The notes below the pieces were generated by a model. It saw nothing but the letters and a program-made list of their open reading frames with translations. It was not told the origin of the DNA and searched no databases. From contig MGSI01000077.1 in assembly GCA_001798455.1 (NCBI GenBank), forward strand, positions 1-5,945: a stretch of DNA of 5,945 nucleotides, written 5' to 3'. This document shows, in pieces, positions 1 to 5,677 of this stretch. The DNA is from Deltaproteobacteria bacterium RIFCSPLOWO2_02_FULL_57_26 (GTDB lineage Bacteria > Desulfobacterota > Binatia > UBA9968). Positions within the stretch are counted from its first letter, which is position 1; every line of letters starts with the position of its first letter. Position numbers and translations under genes: made by a program.

Positions 1-1038
1 GAGCTTGATCAGACGATCGATGAGGTCCTTGTAGGAAATGCCGCTGGCTTCCCACATCTTGGGATACATGCTGATCTTGGTGAAGCCTGGGATCGTGTTG
101 ATCTCGTTCACGATCACCTCTTTGTTGTCGCGCAAAAAGAAGTCAACTCGGGCCATACCTTCGCAGCAGAGCGCCTGGAAAGTTTTGATCGCGGTCTCCC
201 GAACCTCTCTCGCGACGGCTTCGGGAAGCTCGGCGGGGATCTTGAGAAGCGCTCCGTGTTCGTCCAGATACTTGGCCTCGTAGGAGTAGAACTCGTGCTG
301 CGGGATGATTTCTCCAGGCACGGATGCGATCGGCTTGTCGTTGCCCAAGACGGAGCACTCGATTTCCCTTCCCCGAATGCACTCCTCAGCCAGGATCTTG
401 TGGTCGTAGCGAAAAGCCTCGCGGATGGCCCGGCCAAACTGCTCACGGTCTGTGACCTTGGAGATACCGACGGAGGAGCCGAGGTTGGCTGGCTTGACAA
501 AAAAGGGAAGCCCCAGCTGGCGCACCACTTCAGCAAAGTCGATCGGGCTCGATGAAAAGCGGCTAGAGACGAGGAACTTGGCGCTGCGGATCCCGGCGTC
601 GCGCAATAGCCGCTTCGTGACATCCTTGTCCATGCCCAACGCGGAGCCCACGACACCCGCTCCTACGAAGGGCACATTGGCCAGTTTTAGCAGGCCTTGT
701 ATGGTGCCATCCTCGCCGAAGGGACCGTGAAGCACAGGAAAGACAACATCGACGGAGCCGAGGCGCCTGCCCCCCGATAGTTCGACGAGCTCCGCGCCTT
801 TTTTCCCCGGGACGATCACCACTTTTTTCCCCGCCCTTTTTGCCGGGATCGACTTGGGCCACTTTGTCTGAGGGCCTTCTTGTAGAATCCACTGGCCGGC
901 TTTGCTGATGCCGATGAGGAGGATGTCGTATTTATCCTTGTCCATCGCCTCAACAATATTTTTGGCGGAGAGAAGGGAAATTTCATGTTCGGCGGATTTC
1001 CCGCCGAAGAGGATGGCTATCTTGAGCTTACTCCTCAT
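1..1038 (-). CDS. ddl: D-alanine--D-alanine ligase, 3'-truncated by the window edge
   Basis: ATP-grasp ligase that joins two D-alanines in the cytoplasm to make the dipeptide later added to the peptidoglycan precursor by MurF. An unbroken frame of 346 codons runs from ATG 1038 to the left edge with no stop, so the C-terminus (probably only a few to about 20 residues) is missing. The N-terminal domain (residues about 5-130) has GGKSAEHEISL (12-22) and HGPFGEDGTIQG (104-115). The ATP-grasp domain (about 137-346) has VKPANLGSSVGIS (181-193), RVD (297-299) and EINTIPGFTKISMYP (312-326). By alignment to E. coli DdlB, likely catalytic or binding residues are E17, K182, S188, Y257 (in AKYL), R297, D299, E312 and N314. 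Tyrosine rather than phenylalanine at 257 argues for D-Ala-D-Ala rather than D-Ala-D-Lac. An in-frame TAA two codons upstream (1042-1044) fixes the start. The ribosome site is weak. The 100-bp gap after the upstream binding-protein gene shows no terminator or convincing promoter, so co-transcription is possible. Identity is very secure. Confidence 0.96.
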   Translation of the reverse strand, partial: MRSKLKIAILFGGKSAEHEISLLSAKNIVEAMDKDKYDILLIGISKAGQWILQEGPQTKWPKSIPAKRAGKKVVIVPGKKGAELVELSGGRRLGSVDVVFPVLHGPFGEDGTIQGLLKLANVPFVGAGVVGSALGMDKDVTKRLLRDAGIRSAKFLVSSRFSSSPIDFAEVVRQLGLPFFVKPANLGSSVGISKVTDREQFGRAIREAFRYDHKILAEECIRGREIECSVLGNDKPIASVPGEIIPQHEFYSYEAKYLDEHGALLKIPAELPEAVAREVRETAIKTFQALCCEGMARVDFFLRDNKEVIVNEINTIPGFTKISMYPKMWEASGISYKDLIDRLIKL

Positions 1039-1138
1039 CCGTTATGCGTTCCTACGAGGCGAAGGCGTGAAGAAGGGAGTGGACAATGGAGCGAGCTCTT
1101 TCGGGGGGTGGAGGCCGTCGGTGTCCTCTGCAAGGCGG

Positions 1139-2332
1139 CTAAGATTTCTTAAGGCGGGGGGCTTCTTGCTCGATCACTCTGATCACTTTCCCGGGATATT
1201 GCCTCTTTTCAAACTTGAGGACGAAGTACTTGGACTTTACGGGATCCCCTTTGTCATCAAACGTGATGGTGCCGGTGATACCCTTATAGTTCTTTAATTT
1301 TCTGATGGCGGCAGAGACTTGAGCGCGGGTGGGTTTTTTGCCTCCGAGCTCCTGGATTGCCTGCTCTATCGCCTTAAGCCCCACCGCCGCTGCGTCATAG
1401 CCGTACATGCCGAATGATTCAACCTCTTTGCCAAAGCGCCGCTTGAATTTCTGCGCAAAGGCGGCTGATTCCGGATAGGCATCGATCGGACCCGCCACGG
1501 TCGTATAATAGCTTCCGATGACCTGGGTTCCGGCGATTTTAACCATCTCAGAGGAGTCAAGACCGTCCGGCCCCATGTAGGTCGCTTTGACTCCTTTCTC
1601 CCGCAACTGTTTGAGCAGCAGCGCTCCCTGGTGGTAAATCCCGCCGAAGTAAACGAGGTCCGGATTTTTGGCCTTTATCGGTATGATCATCGGTGCGAAG
1701 TTGGCGCGTTCCTCGGTTCCTTCGAAACCGAGCATTTTGAGCCCCAGCCTTTTCGCTTCATCCCGGAAGGTCTCTGCGACTCCCTGGCCGTAAAGGGTCT
1801 TGTCATTGACAATATAGACGGATTTGAGCTTGAGGTCCTGCGCGACGAATCGTGCTCCGACCGGGCCCTGAATATCGTCCCGGCCACACACCCGATTGAC
1901 GTTGGGATACCCTCGGTCGGTAATCTCCATGGCGGTATTGGCAGGGGAGATCATCGCCAGCATGGAATCCTTGTAGACTTCCGATGCGGGCAGGGCCACG
2001 CCGGAGTTGAAGTGGCCTACCACGAGCAGGATGTCGGCATCGGCCACAATATTTCTGGCATTGGCGACGCCCACTTCCGGCTTGGCCTGATCATCGTAGG
2101 GCACGAAGACAAGCTCGAATCCGAGCTGGCGGAAGCTTTTGGCCATTTCCTCGACCGCGAGCTGTGCCCCCAGCTTGGGGTGTTCGCCGATGGCAGCTTG
2201 TTCTCCCGAGAGGGGCGTCTGCGTGGCAATTTTGATAACCCCCTTCTGTGCCGCCGCGGTTCGGGCAATCGGAAGGGACCCGAAGAGCAGCGTCAAAAAA
2301 AGAACCAGGGTCGAGCCAATCGATCGTCTCAC
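1139..2332 (-). CDS. LivJ/LivK-type ABC transporter periplasmic substrate-binding protein (branched-chain amino acid-like)
   Basis: Type I periplasmic binding protein (Peripla_BP_6 family) that would deliver an amino acid or related small solute to an inner-membrane ABC permease. Numbered from the GTG start (397 aa), a basic N-end (RRS) and a hydrophobic run (about 8-22) end in ARTAAA|Q near residue 28, a Sec/SPI-type signal without a lipobox cysteine. The mature part follows E. coli LivJ closely: IKIATQTPLSG, PYDDQAKP, GHFNSGVALPAS, ISPANTAMEIT, GRDDIQGP, NDKTLYGQG, YFGGIYHQG and GPDG. The ligand tyrosines of LivJ have counterparts here, but its glutamate in GPEG is aspartate here, so the ligand may differ. 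Family is clear; the substrate is not. I chose GTG 2332 because a perfect AAGGAGG lies 5 nt upstream. ATG 2347 is the alternative and adds MKEVT. No permease or ATPase gene is present, so it is an orphan within this window. ddl follows downstream on the same strand. Confidence 0.9.
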   Translation of the reverse strand: MRRSIGSTLVLFLTLLFGSLPIARTAAAQKGVIKIATQTPLSGEQAAIGEHPKLGAQLAVEEMAKSFRQLGFELVFVPYDDQAKPEVGVANARNIVADADILLVVGHFNSGVALPASEVYKDSMLAMISPANTAMEITDRGYPNVNRVCGRDDIQGPVGARFVAQDLKLKSVYIVNDKTLYGQGVAETFRDEAKRLGLKMLGFEGTEERANFAPMIIPIKAKNPDLVYFGGIYHQGALLLKQLREKGVKATYMGPDGLDSSEMVKIAGTQVIGSYYTTVAGPIDAYPESAAFAQKFKRRFGKEVESFGMYGYDAAAVGLKAIEQAIQELGGKKPTRAQVSAAIRKLKNYKGITGTITFDDKGDPVKSKYFVLKFEKRQYPGKVIRVIEQEAPRLKKS

Positions 2333-2337
2333 TGTAA

Positions 2338-2344
2338 CCTCCTT
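2338..2344 (-). promoter_or_regulatory. Ribosome binding site deciding the GTG start of the binding protein
   Basis: On the minus strand AAGGAGG is followed by TTACA (5 nt) and GTG at 2332-2330. This is a near-ideal Shine-Dalgarno arrangement. It lies inside the coding sequence of the longer reading from ATG 2347, whose own upstream GAGGGG (2358-2353) is a weaker match at similar spacing. The GTG start also gives a more typical short signal-peptide N-region. Confidence 0.7.
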
Positions 2345-2408
2345 CATCTGCGCCCCTCATGTTAGCAGATCCTTCATTTCGACGCTACGCAGATTTACCG
2401 GGCGGCAA

Positions 2409-2428
2409 GCCCCGAGGAAGTTCGGGGC
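2409..2428. repeat. Inverted repeat (7-bp stem) in the divergent intergenic region
   Basis: GCCCCGA (2409-2415) and TCGGGGC (2422-2428) are perfectly complementary around a 6-nt loop. It lies between the divergently transcribed binding-protein gene and acpS, just upstream of the acpS -35 element, and would fall in the 5' leader of the binding-protein transcript. There is no U-run on either strand, so it is not an intrinsic terminator. It could be an operator or an mRNA hairpin, or simply chance in GC-rich DNA. Confidence 0.4.
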
Positions 2429-2434
2429 CAAGCG

Positions 2435-2464
2435 TTGACACCAGCCTAGGCGGAGGGCTAATTT
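2435..2464 (+). promoter_or_regulatory. Candidate sigma70-type promoter for acpS
   Basis: A consensus -35 TTGACA (2435-2440) is followed after 18 bp by TAATTT (2459-2464), a weak -10 that keeps the first two bases and the last of TATAAT. The expected transcription start would fall at about 2469-2473, on or next to the GTG start codon of acpS. The -35 is strong, but the -10 is modest and no experiment supports it. Confidence 0.45.
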
Positions 2465-2470
2465 TGGGCT

Positions 2471-2860
2471 GTGATTGTAGGTGTCGGGATAGATTTGGTT
2501 GAGGTGGCGCGGATCCAGCGCGCGTTGGAGAACTCGAAAACCGGCCTGAGGTTGCGGAATCGCATCTTCACGGAAAAAGAGATTCAATACTGCGAGGGAA
2601 AACACCAGGGAAAATACCAGAGCTACGCGGGCCGCTTCGCCGCTAAGGAAGCGGTCATGAAAGCCTTGGGGAGAGGTTGGGGGTCCCAGGTCGCCTGGCT
2701 GGGCATCGAGATTCTCCCCGGTCCGGGAGGGAAGCCGGAGGTCCGGCTGAGCAACAAGACATCCGCCTTTGCTGATCAGCTCGGAATCACGCAATGTGCC
2801 CTCTCGATTACTCACACGGAAAGCTATGCGATGGCCACCGTGGTAGCCGCGCAGGGCTGA
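2471..2860 (+). CDS. acpS: Holo-[acyl-carrier-protein] synthase
   Basis: Transfers the 4'-phosphopantetheine group from coenzyme A to the serine of acyl carrier protein, activating it for fatty acid synthesis; cytoplasmic and Mg2+-dependent, normally a trimer. At 129 aa it matches the usual length of about 120-130. The N-terminal MIVGVGIDLVEVARI holds the metal-binding Asp8. RFAAKEAVMKALG (55-67) carries the signature Lys59/Glu60 pair that coordinates metal and CoA. WLGIEIL (76-82) and LSITHTESYAMATVV (111-125) are the later conserved strands. The start is GTG 2471: an in-frame TAA at 2459-2461 rules out any earlier start and the N-terminus fits the family exactly. The nearest Shine-Dalgarno-like GGAGGG (2452-2457) is 13 nt away, which is too far for good use. 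It is transcribed divergently from the binding-protein gene and converges on the small membrane-protein gene 20 bp downstream. In many genomes acpS sits with nadD-, pdxJ- or nnr-type genes; none is seen here. Confidence 0.95.
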   Translation: MIVGVGIDLVEVARIQRALENSKTGLRLRNRIFTEKEIQYCEGKHQGKYQSYAGRFAAKEAVMKALGRGWGSQVAWLGIEILPGPGGKPEVRLSNKTSAFADQLGITQCALSITHTESYAMATVVAAQG

Positions 2861-2880
2861 GGGCAGGGGCTCGGCGGCCC

Positions 2881-3123
2881 TTACGTTTGGGTGTCCCTTC
2901 TTGCGGGAAGGAAAAAAAGCGTACCCAGGGCCCAAATCCCCAGAAAAAACCCGGCCACGGTCCAGAGGATCTTATTGTGCCCGCGGTGGCCTGCGATGAC
3001 GCGGCACAGGACCGCATCAAGCGCATGGACGAGCAGCGCCGTGCGCAAAAGTGTGGAGGTGTCTAGATCCGGCTTGATCCAGTAGAGGCCGGAGAGATAG
3101 CCGAGGATAGTTGAAAAGTCCAA
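2881..3123 (-). CDS. Small predicted membrane protein, unknown function
   Basis: I do not recognise this 80-aa product. Two hydrophobic stretches are visible, about 25-44 (LLRTALLVHALDAVLCRVIAG, with a buried Asp36 and Arg41) and 51-73 (rich in Trp, Phe, Leu and Gly: WTVAGFFLGIWALGTLFF). A basic loop (HRGHNK) lies between them and a polar tail (PARRDTQT) follows. This pattern suggests a two-helix inner-membrane protein and is unlikely in a chance reading frame. No ATG exists in the frame. TTG 3123 is the most upstream usual start codon before the in-frame TAG at 3153-3151. Possible ribosome sites are GGAAGG (3141-3136, 12 nt away) and AAGGG (3130-3126, 2 nt away), neither ideal, so the start is uncertain. 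The gene converges on acpS (20 bp between stops) and diverges from mtnA, with its start beside the mtnA -35 element. It could be a spurious ORF, but the hydrophobic profile and tidy gene packing favour a real gene. Confidence 0.55.
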   Translation of the reverse strand: MDFSTILGYLSGLYWIKPDLDTSTLLRTALLVHALDAVLCRVIAGHRGHNKILWTVAGFFLGIWALGTLFFLPARRDTQT

Positions 3124-3128
3124 AGCCC

Positions 3129-3157
3129 TTGACGCCCTTCCTACTTCCCCCTAATAT
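3129..3157 (+). promoter_or_regulatory. Sigma70-type promoter for mtnA-gshA
   Basis: TTGACG (3129-3134, one mismatch to TTGACA) and TAATAT (3152-3157, four of six matches to TATAAT) are separated by the optimal 17 bp. The predicted transcript start near 3164 gives a leader of about 26 nt before ATG 3190 and excludes the upstream in-frame GTG 3160 as the start. The leading edge overlaps the start region of the divergent small membrane-protein gene. Confidence 0.6.
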
Positions 3158-3189
3158 ACGTGACGTTTTGTGAATTGGGAAATCTGTCG

Positions 3190-4224
3190 ATGGCGGTCAG
3201 GACGATCCAGTGGAAGAATAACCGTGTTGTCATGCTGGACCAGCGGCTTCTCCCCGCAAAGGAGATCTACCGGGTCTATCGGGAGTATTCTCAGGTGGCC
3301 CAGGCCATTCGCGACATGGTGATCCGGGGCGCGCCTGCTATTGGCGTGGCGGCCGCGATGGGAGTTGCCCTCGGGGCCCTGTGGGTGAAGGGGAAGAACT
3401 TTGACCGGGAAATCGAGCGGGTCTTCGCGAACCTGGGAAAGACCCGCCCCACAGCGGTCAACCTCTTCTGGGCTCTGGAGCGGATGCGGAAGGTGTACTC
3501 GGAGCATCGTGGCGAGGGGATCGAAACCGTGAAGCGGCTCCTCAAAGAAGAGGCAGTCAAGATCTATGACGAAGATATTTCGACCAACCGTCAGCTCGGT
3601 AAGATCGGCGCCCGCCTGCTGGGAAACGCCTCCCGGGTGCTTACCCATTGCAATGCGGGAGCCCTGGCGACCGCGGGGTACGGCACGGCCCTCGGTGTAA
3701 TCCGCGCGATGAAAGAAGCTGGGAAAAACGTCGAGGTGTTCGTTAACGAAACCCGTCCGTTTCTTCAAGGGGCGCGCCTCACCGCCTGGGAACTTAAGAA
3801 GGACAAAATCCCCGTGACGCTCCTCACAGACAGCATGGTCGGTTACCTCATGCAGAAAGACAAGGTCGATGCGGTCGTCGTGGGATGCGACCGCGTCGCG
3901 GCCAATGGGGATATCGCTAATAAGATCGGGACCTACGGGATCGCCGTGTTGGCCCAGCGACACCATGTCCCTTTTTATGTGGCGGCTCCGACCTCCTCGA
4001 TCGATCTCAAATGTCCTTCGGGCGCGGAAATCCCCATTGAGCAAAGAAACCCTCGCGAAGTCTCGCATATCTTTAACCGGCCGATCGCACCTCGGGGAGT
4101 GCGCGTCCTGAATCCGGCTTTCGACATTACCCATCACGACTTGGTTTCGGCTATTATCACCGAGGGCGGCGTGATCACGCCGCCCTTGCAACAGAACCTT
4201 CGGAGCCATGTCCATCATCAGTAA
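3190..4224 (+). CDS. mtnA: S-methyl-5-thioribose-1-phosphate isomerase
   Basis: Isomerises 5-methylthioribose-1-phosphate to 5-methylthioribulose-1-phosphate in the methionine salvage pathway; cytoplasmic, of the eIF2B/MtnA/RBPI fold family. The 344-aa product matches the usual 340-360. Motifs in order: MAVRTIQW, LDQRLLP (16-22), RDMVIRGAPAIG (41-52), KTRPTAVNLFWAL (84-96), LTHCNAGALATAGYGTALG (151-169), ETRPFLQGARLTAWEL (187-202), GCDRVAANGDIANKIGTYG (232-250), PTSSID (267-272) and NPAFDIT (308-314). By spacing to the B. subtilis enzyme (Cys160/Asp240), the catalytic pair is Cys154 and Asp234. ATG 3190 is preferred over in-frame GTG 3160 because family members begin at this point and GTG 3160 lies before the predicted transcript start; a modest GGGA is 9 nt upstream. 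No other salvage gene is in the window, so a role in a 5'-deoxyribose/DHAP-type shunt is also possible. It overlaps gshA by 17 bp. Confidence 0.95.
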   Translation: MAVRTIQWKNNRVVMLDQRLLPAKEIYRVYREYSQVAQAIRDMVIRGAPAIGVAAAMGVALGALWVKGKNFDREIERVFANLGKTRPTAVNLFWALERMRKVYSEHRGEGIETVKRLLKEEAVKIYDEDISTNRQLGKIGARLLGNASRVLTHCNAGALATAGYGTALGVIRAMKEAGKNVEVFVNETRPFLQGARLTAWELKKDKIPVTLLTDSMVGYLMQKDKVDAVVVGCDRVAANGDIANKIGTYGIAVLAQRHHVPFYVAAPTSSIDLKCPSGAEIPIEQRNPREVSHIFNRPIAPRGVRVLNPAFDITHHDLVSAIITEGGVITPPLQQNLRSHVHHQ

Positions 4225-5551
4225 GACGGAAGAGCTCGAGGAGTTTTTTCATAGCTCGGGAAAGCCGCGCCAAGCGTGGCGGGTGGGGACCGAGTATGAA
4301 AAAGTGGCGATCATGCGCCAGAGCGGGAAGGCGATTCCCTACCATGGTCCCGCGGGGGTTGCAGCGATCCTCAAGGCGCTGATCGAAGAGTACCACTGGG
4401 AGCCCCTGGAGGAGGACGGATACGTGATCGCCCTTGTCCGAGAGAAGGCCCAGATTCACCTGGAACCTGGCGGTCAAATCGAGCTTGCCGGCGAGCCCTG
4501 CGAGAGCATTCATTGCACGAACGCGGAGTTTACCCAGCACATTCGCGAGATGCTGGACGTGGCCCAGGGGATGGACGTGGTCTTTCTCGGCCTGGGGATG
4601 CAGCCCGTGAGCGAGCTGGAGGAGATCGAGTGGGTGCCGAAAAGGCGCTACCGGATCATGGGGCCGTACATGCAGAAGGTGGGAACGATGGGCCACCGAA
4701 TGATGAAGCAGACCGCCACGGTACAGGCCAACATTGACTTCAGCGATGAGCAGGACGCGATGGCGAAATTCCGTACCGCGATGGGGCTCTCGCCCCTAAT
4801 GTATGCGATCTTTGCCAACTCCCCCATCTGCGGGGGCCAGCTGAACGGCTACAAGAGTTTTCGCGGTCACATCTGGACCGGAACCGATAAGGACCGCTGC
4901 GGCATGCTGCCCTTCGCCTTCTCGCCCAATGTGTCCTTCGCCCATTATGTGGAATATGCGCTGGATGTGCCGATGTATTTCATTATGCGGAACGGGGAGT
5001 ACGTCGATTTTACGGGGATCCCGTTTCGCCGCTTCCTTACCCACGGGCATAAAGGTCACTATCCGATGATGGAGGACTGGGTGCTCCACCTAACCACGCT
5101 TTTTCCGGAAGCGCGTATCAAGAGCTACCTTGAGATTCGCGCGGCCGACAGTCAGCCGCCGGAGCTGATGCTGGCGATGCCCGCTCTCACCAAAGGGGTT
5201 TTCTATGACTCCGACTGTCTTCAGGCAGCATGGGATCTGGTCAAGGGGTGGAGCTGGGATGAGCGGATGGAGCTTTACCATGCCTCCCACCGTTACGCCC
5301 TCCAGGCGCGCATCCGCCGTTTTTCCCTGCTCGAACTGGCCAAGGAGCTGGTGGAGATCGCGTGGGAGGGGCTCAAGCGGCAGGCGGTCCTGAACGGCAA
5401 TGGAGAGGATGAGACGATCTATCTAAAGGCGCTTCGGGATATGATCCATCAGGGCTGGTGCCCGGCCGACATCATCGTGCAAAAATGGGAAGGGGAGCTC
5501 GGCCGCGACATCAAGAAACTCATCGATTACACCGCCTACAAGTTGCCGTAA
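4208..5551 (+). CDS. gshA: Glutamate--cysteine ligase, plant/proteobacterial (GCS2) type
   Basis: Makes gamma-glutamylcysteine from L-glutamate, L-cysteine and ATP, the first and usually rate-limiting step of glutathione synthesis; cytoplasmic. The 447-aa product is full length for the plant/alphaproteobacterial class and unlike the roughly 518-aa E. coli enzyme. Motifs: WRVGTEYEK (24-32), HLEPGGQIELAGEP (84-97) with the Glu residues that bind metal and substrate, FLGLGMQP (126-133), RRYRIMGPYMQKVGTMG (146-162), MKQTATVQANIDF (166-178), FANSP (202-206), RGHIWTGTDKDRCGMLPF (219-236), ALDVPMYFI (251-259), SYLEIRAAD (306-314) and AAWDLVKGW (340-348). ATG 4208 lies inside the last codons of mtnA (17-bp overlap) and its GGAG (4202-4205) is only 2 nt away, so translation is probably coupled to mtnA. 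gshB is not present in the window. The related EgtA (ergothioneine pathway) shares the fold, but the motif set fits GshA better. No clear terminator follows the stop. Confidence 0.93.
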   Translation: MSIISKTEELEEFFHSSGKPRQAWRVGTEYEKVAIMRQSGKAIPYHGPAGVAAILKALIEEYHWEPLEEDGYVIALVREKAQIHLEPGGQIELAGEPCESIHCTNAEFTQHIREMLDVAQGMDVVFLGLGMQPVSELEEIEWVPKRRYRIMGPYMQKVGTMGHRMMKQTATVQANIDFSDEQDAMAKFRTAMGLSPLMYAIFANSPICGGQLNGYKSFRGHIWTGTDKDRCGMLPFAFSPNVSFAHYVEYALDVPMYFIMRNGEYVDFTGIPFRRFLTHGHKGHYPMMEDWVLHLTTLFPEARIKSYLEIRAADSQPPELMLAMPALTKGVFYDSDCLQAAWDLVKGWSWDERMELYHASHRYALQARIRRFSLLELAKELVEIAWEGLKRQAVLNGNGEDETIYLKALRDMIHQGWCPADIIVQKWEGELGRDIKKLIDYTAYKLP

Positions 5552-5608
5552 GGCACCGCGCCTCATCGGCTCTTTCACGGAGCGTCCCGTCTGCAGATAC
5601 CAGCTATC

Positions 5609-5630
5609 TTGACATATTCTTGACATCATT
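5609..5630 (+). repeat. Tandem 11-bp direct repeat containing two TTGACA boxes
   Basis: TTGACATATTC (5609-5619) is followed at once by TTGACATCATT (5620-5630); 8 of 11 positions are identical, including all of TTGACAT. Each copy begins with a perfect -35 hexamer, so the two offer alternative -35 elements one helical turn apart. With 17-bp spacing the first pairs with GACAAT (5632-5637) and the second with CATAAT (5643-5648). Confidence 0.6.
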
Positions 5631-5648
5631 AGACAATTGTTACATAAT
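5620..5648 (+). promoter_or_regulatory. Strong sigma70-type promoter of the antitoxin gene
   Basis: Consensus TTGACA (5620-5625), 17 bp, then CATAAT (5643-5648, five of six matches). The predicted start at about 5655 lies inside the adjacent palindrome, leaving a leader of about 23 nt that carries a strong ribosome site before GTG 5678. The block is clearly more AT-rich than the genes to its left. Confidence 0.7.
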
Positions 5649-5660
5649 TTTTGTACAAAA
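5649..5660. promoter_or_regulatory. 12-bp palindrome with TGTACA core, likely antitoxin autoregulatory operator
   Basis: TTTTGTACAAAA is a perfect 12-bp palindrome directly after the -10 and over the predicted transcription start. The E. coli YefM-YoeB complex is known to bind palindromes built on a TGTACA core, and the gene downstream encodes a Phd/YefM-family protein. A second, odd-length half-match TGT-T-ACA (5638-5644) and the palindrome ACAATTGT (5633-5640) lie just upstream and could form a second site. The operator role is inferred from position, symmetry and family precedent. Confidence 0.6.
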
Positions 5661-5665
5661 TAGCT

Positions 5666-5674
5666 AAGGAGGAG
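5666..5674 (+). promoter_or_regulatory. Ribosome binding site of the antitoxin gene
   Basis: AAGGAGGAG gives an ideal Shine-Dalgarno core (AGGAGG, 5667-5672) 5 nt before GTG 5678. The in-frame TTG 5675 is only 2 nt from it, so GTG is the better start. Confidence 0.75.
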
Positions 5675-5677
5675 TTG

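Noticed and set aside
114..892. Apparent minus-strand frames within the left gene, suggesting a frameshifted ddl
   Set aside because: These are other-frame readings. Translating from ATG 1038 gives one continuous D-Ala-D-Ala ligase frame to the edge; it merely lacks a stop because the window ends.
1039..1138. Separate promoter for ddl in the gap after the binding-protein gene
   Set aside because: A TTGTCC-like hexamer is visible on the minus strand, but no -10-like hexamer at 16-18 bp accompanies it.
1631..2365. Plus-strand open frame of 244 codons opposite the binding-protein gene
   Set aside because: Antisense shadow of a clear LivJ-like protein; the translation has no domain pattern and no good ribosome site was evident.
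2409..2428. Intrinsic terminator
   Set aside because: The hairpin is real on paper but has no T-run on either side in either direction, and it lies upstream of both flanking genes rather than after one.
2357..2935. Minus-strand open frame of 192 codons covering acpS
   Set aside because: Fully overlaps acpS, which has complete family motifs, and also overlaps part of the small membrane-protein gene in another frame.
3160..3189. GTG 3160 as the start of mtnA, adding ten residues
   Set aside because: The added residues do not match the family N-terminus, and the predicted transcript start near 3164 would exclude this codon.
3151..4218. Long minus-strand open frame of 355 codons opposite mtnA
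   Set aside because: It mirrors the mtnA coding region, whose product matches its family from end to end; the antisense translation has no recognisable motif and is a GC-rich shadow.
5552..5600. Terminator after gshA
   Set aside because: Only short complementary stretches (such as GCTC/GAGC and the TCTGCAGA palindrome) are present, with no stable stem followed by a T-run.
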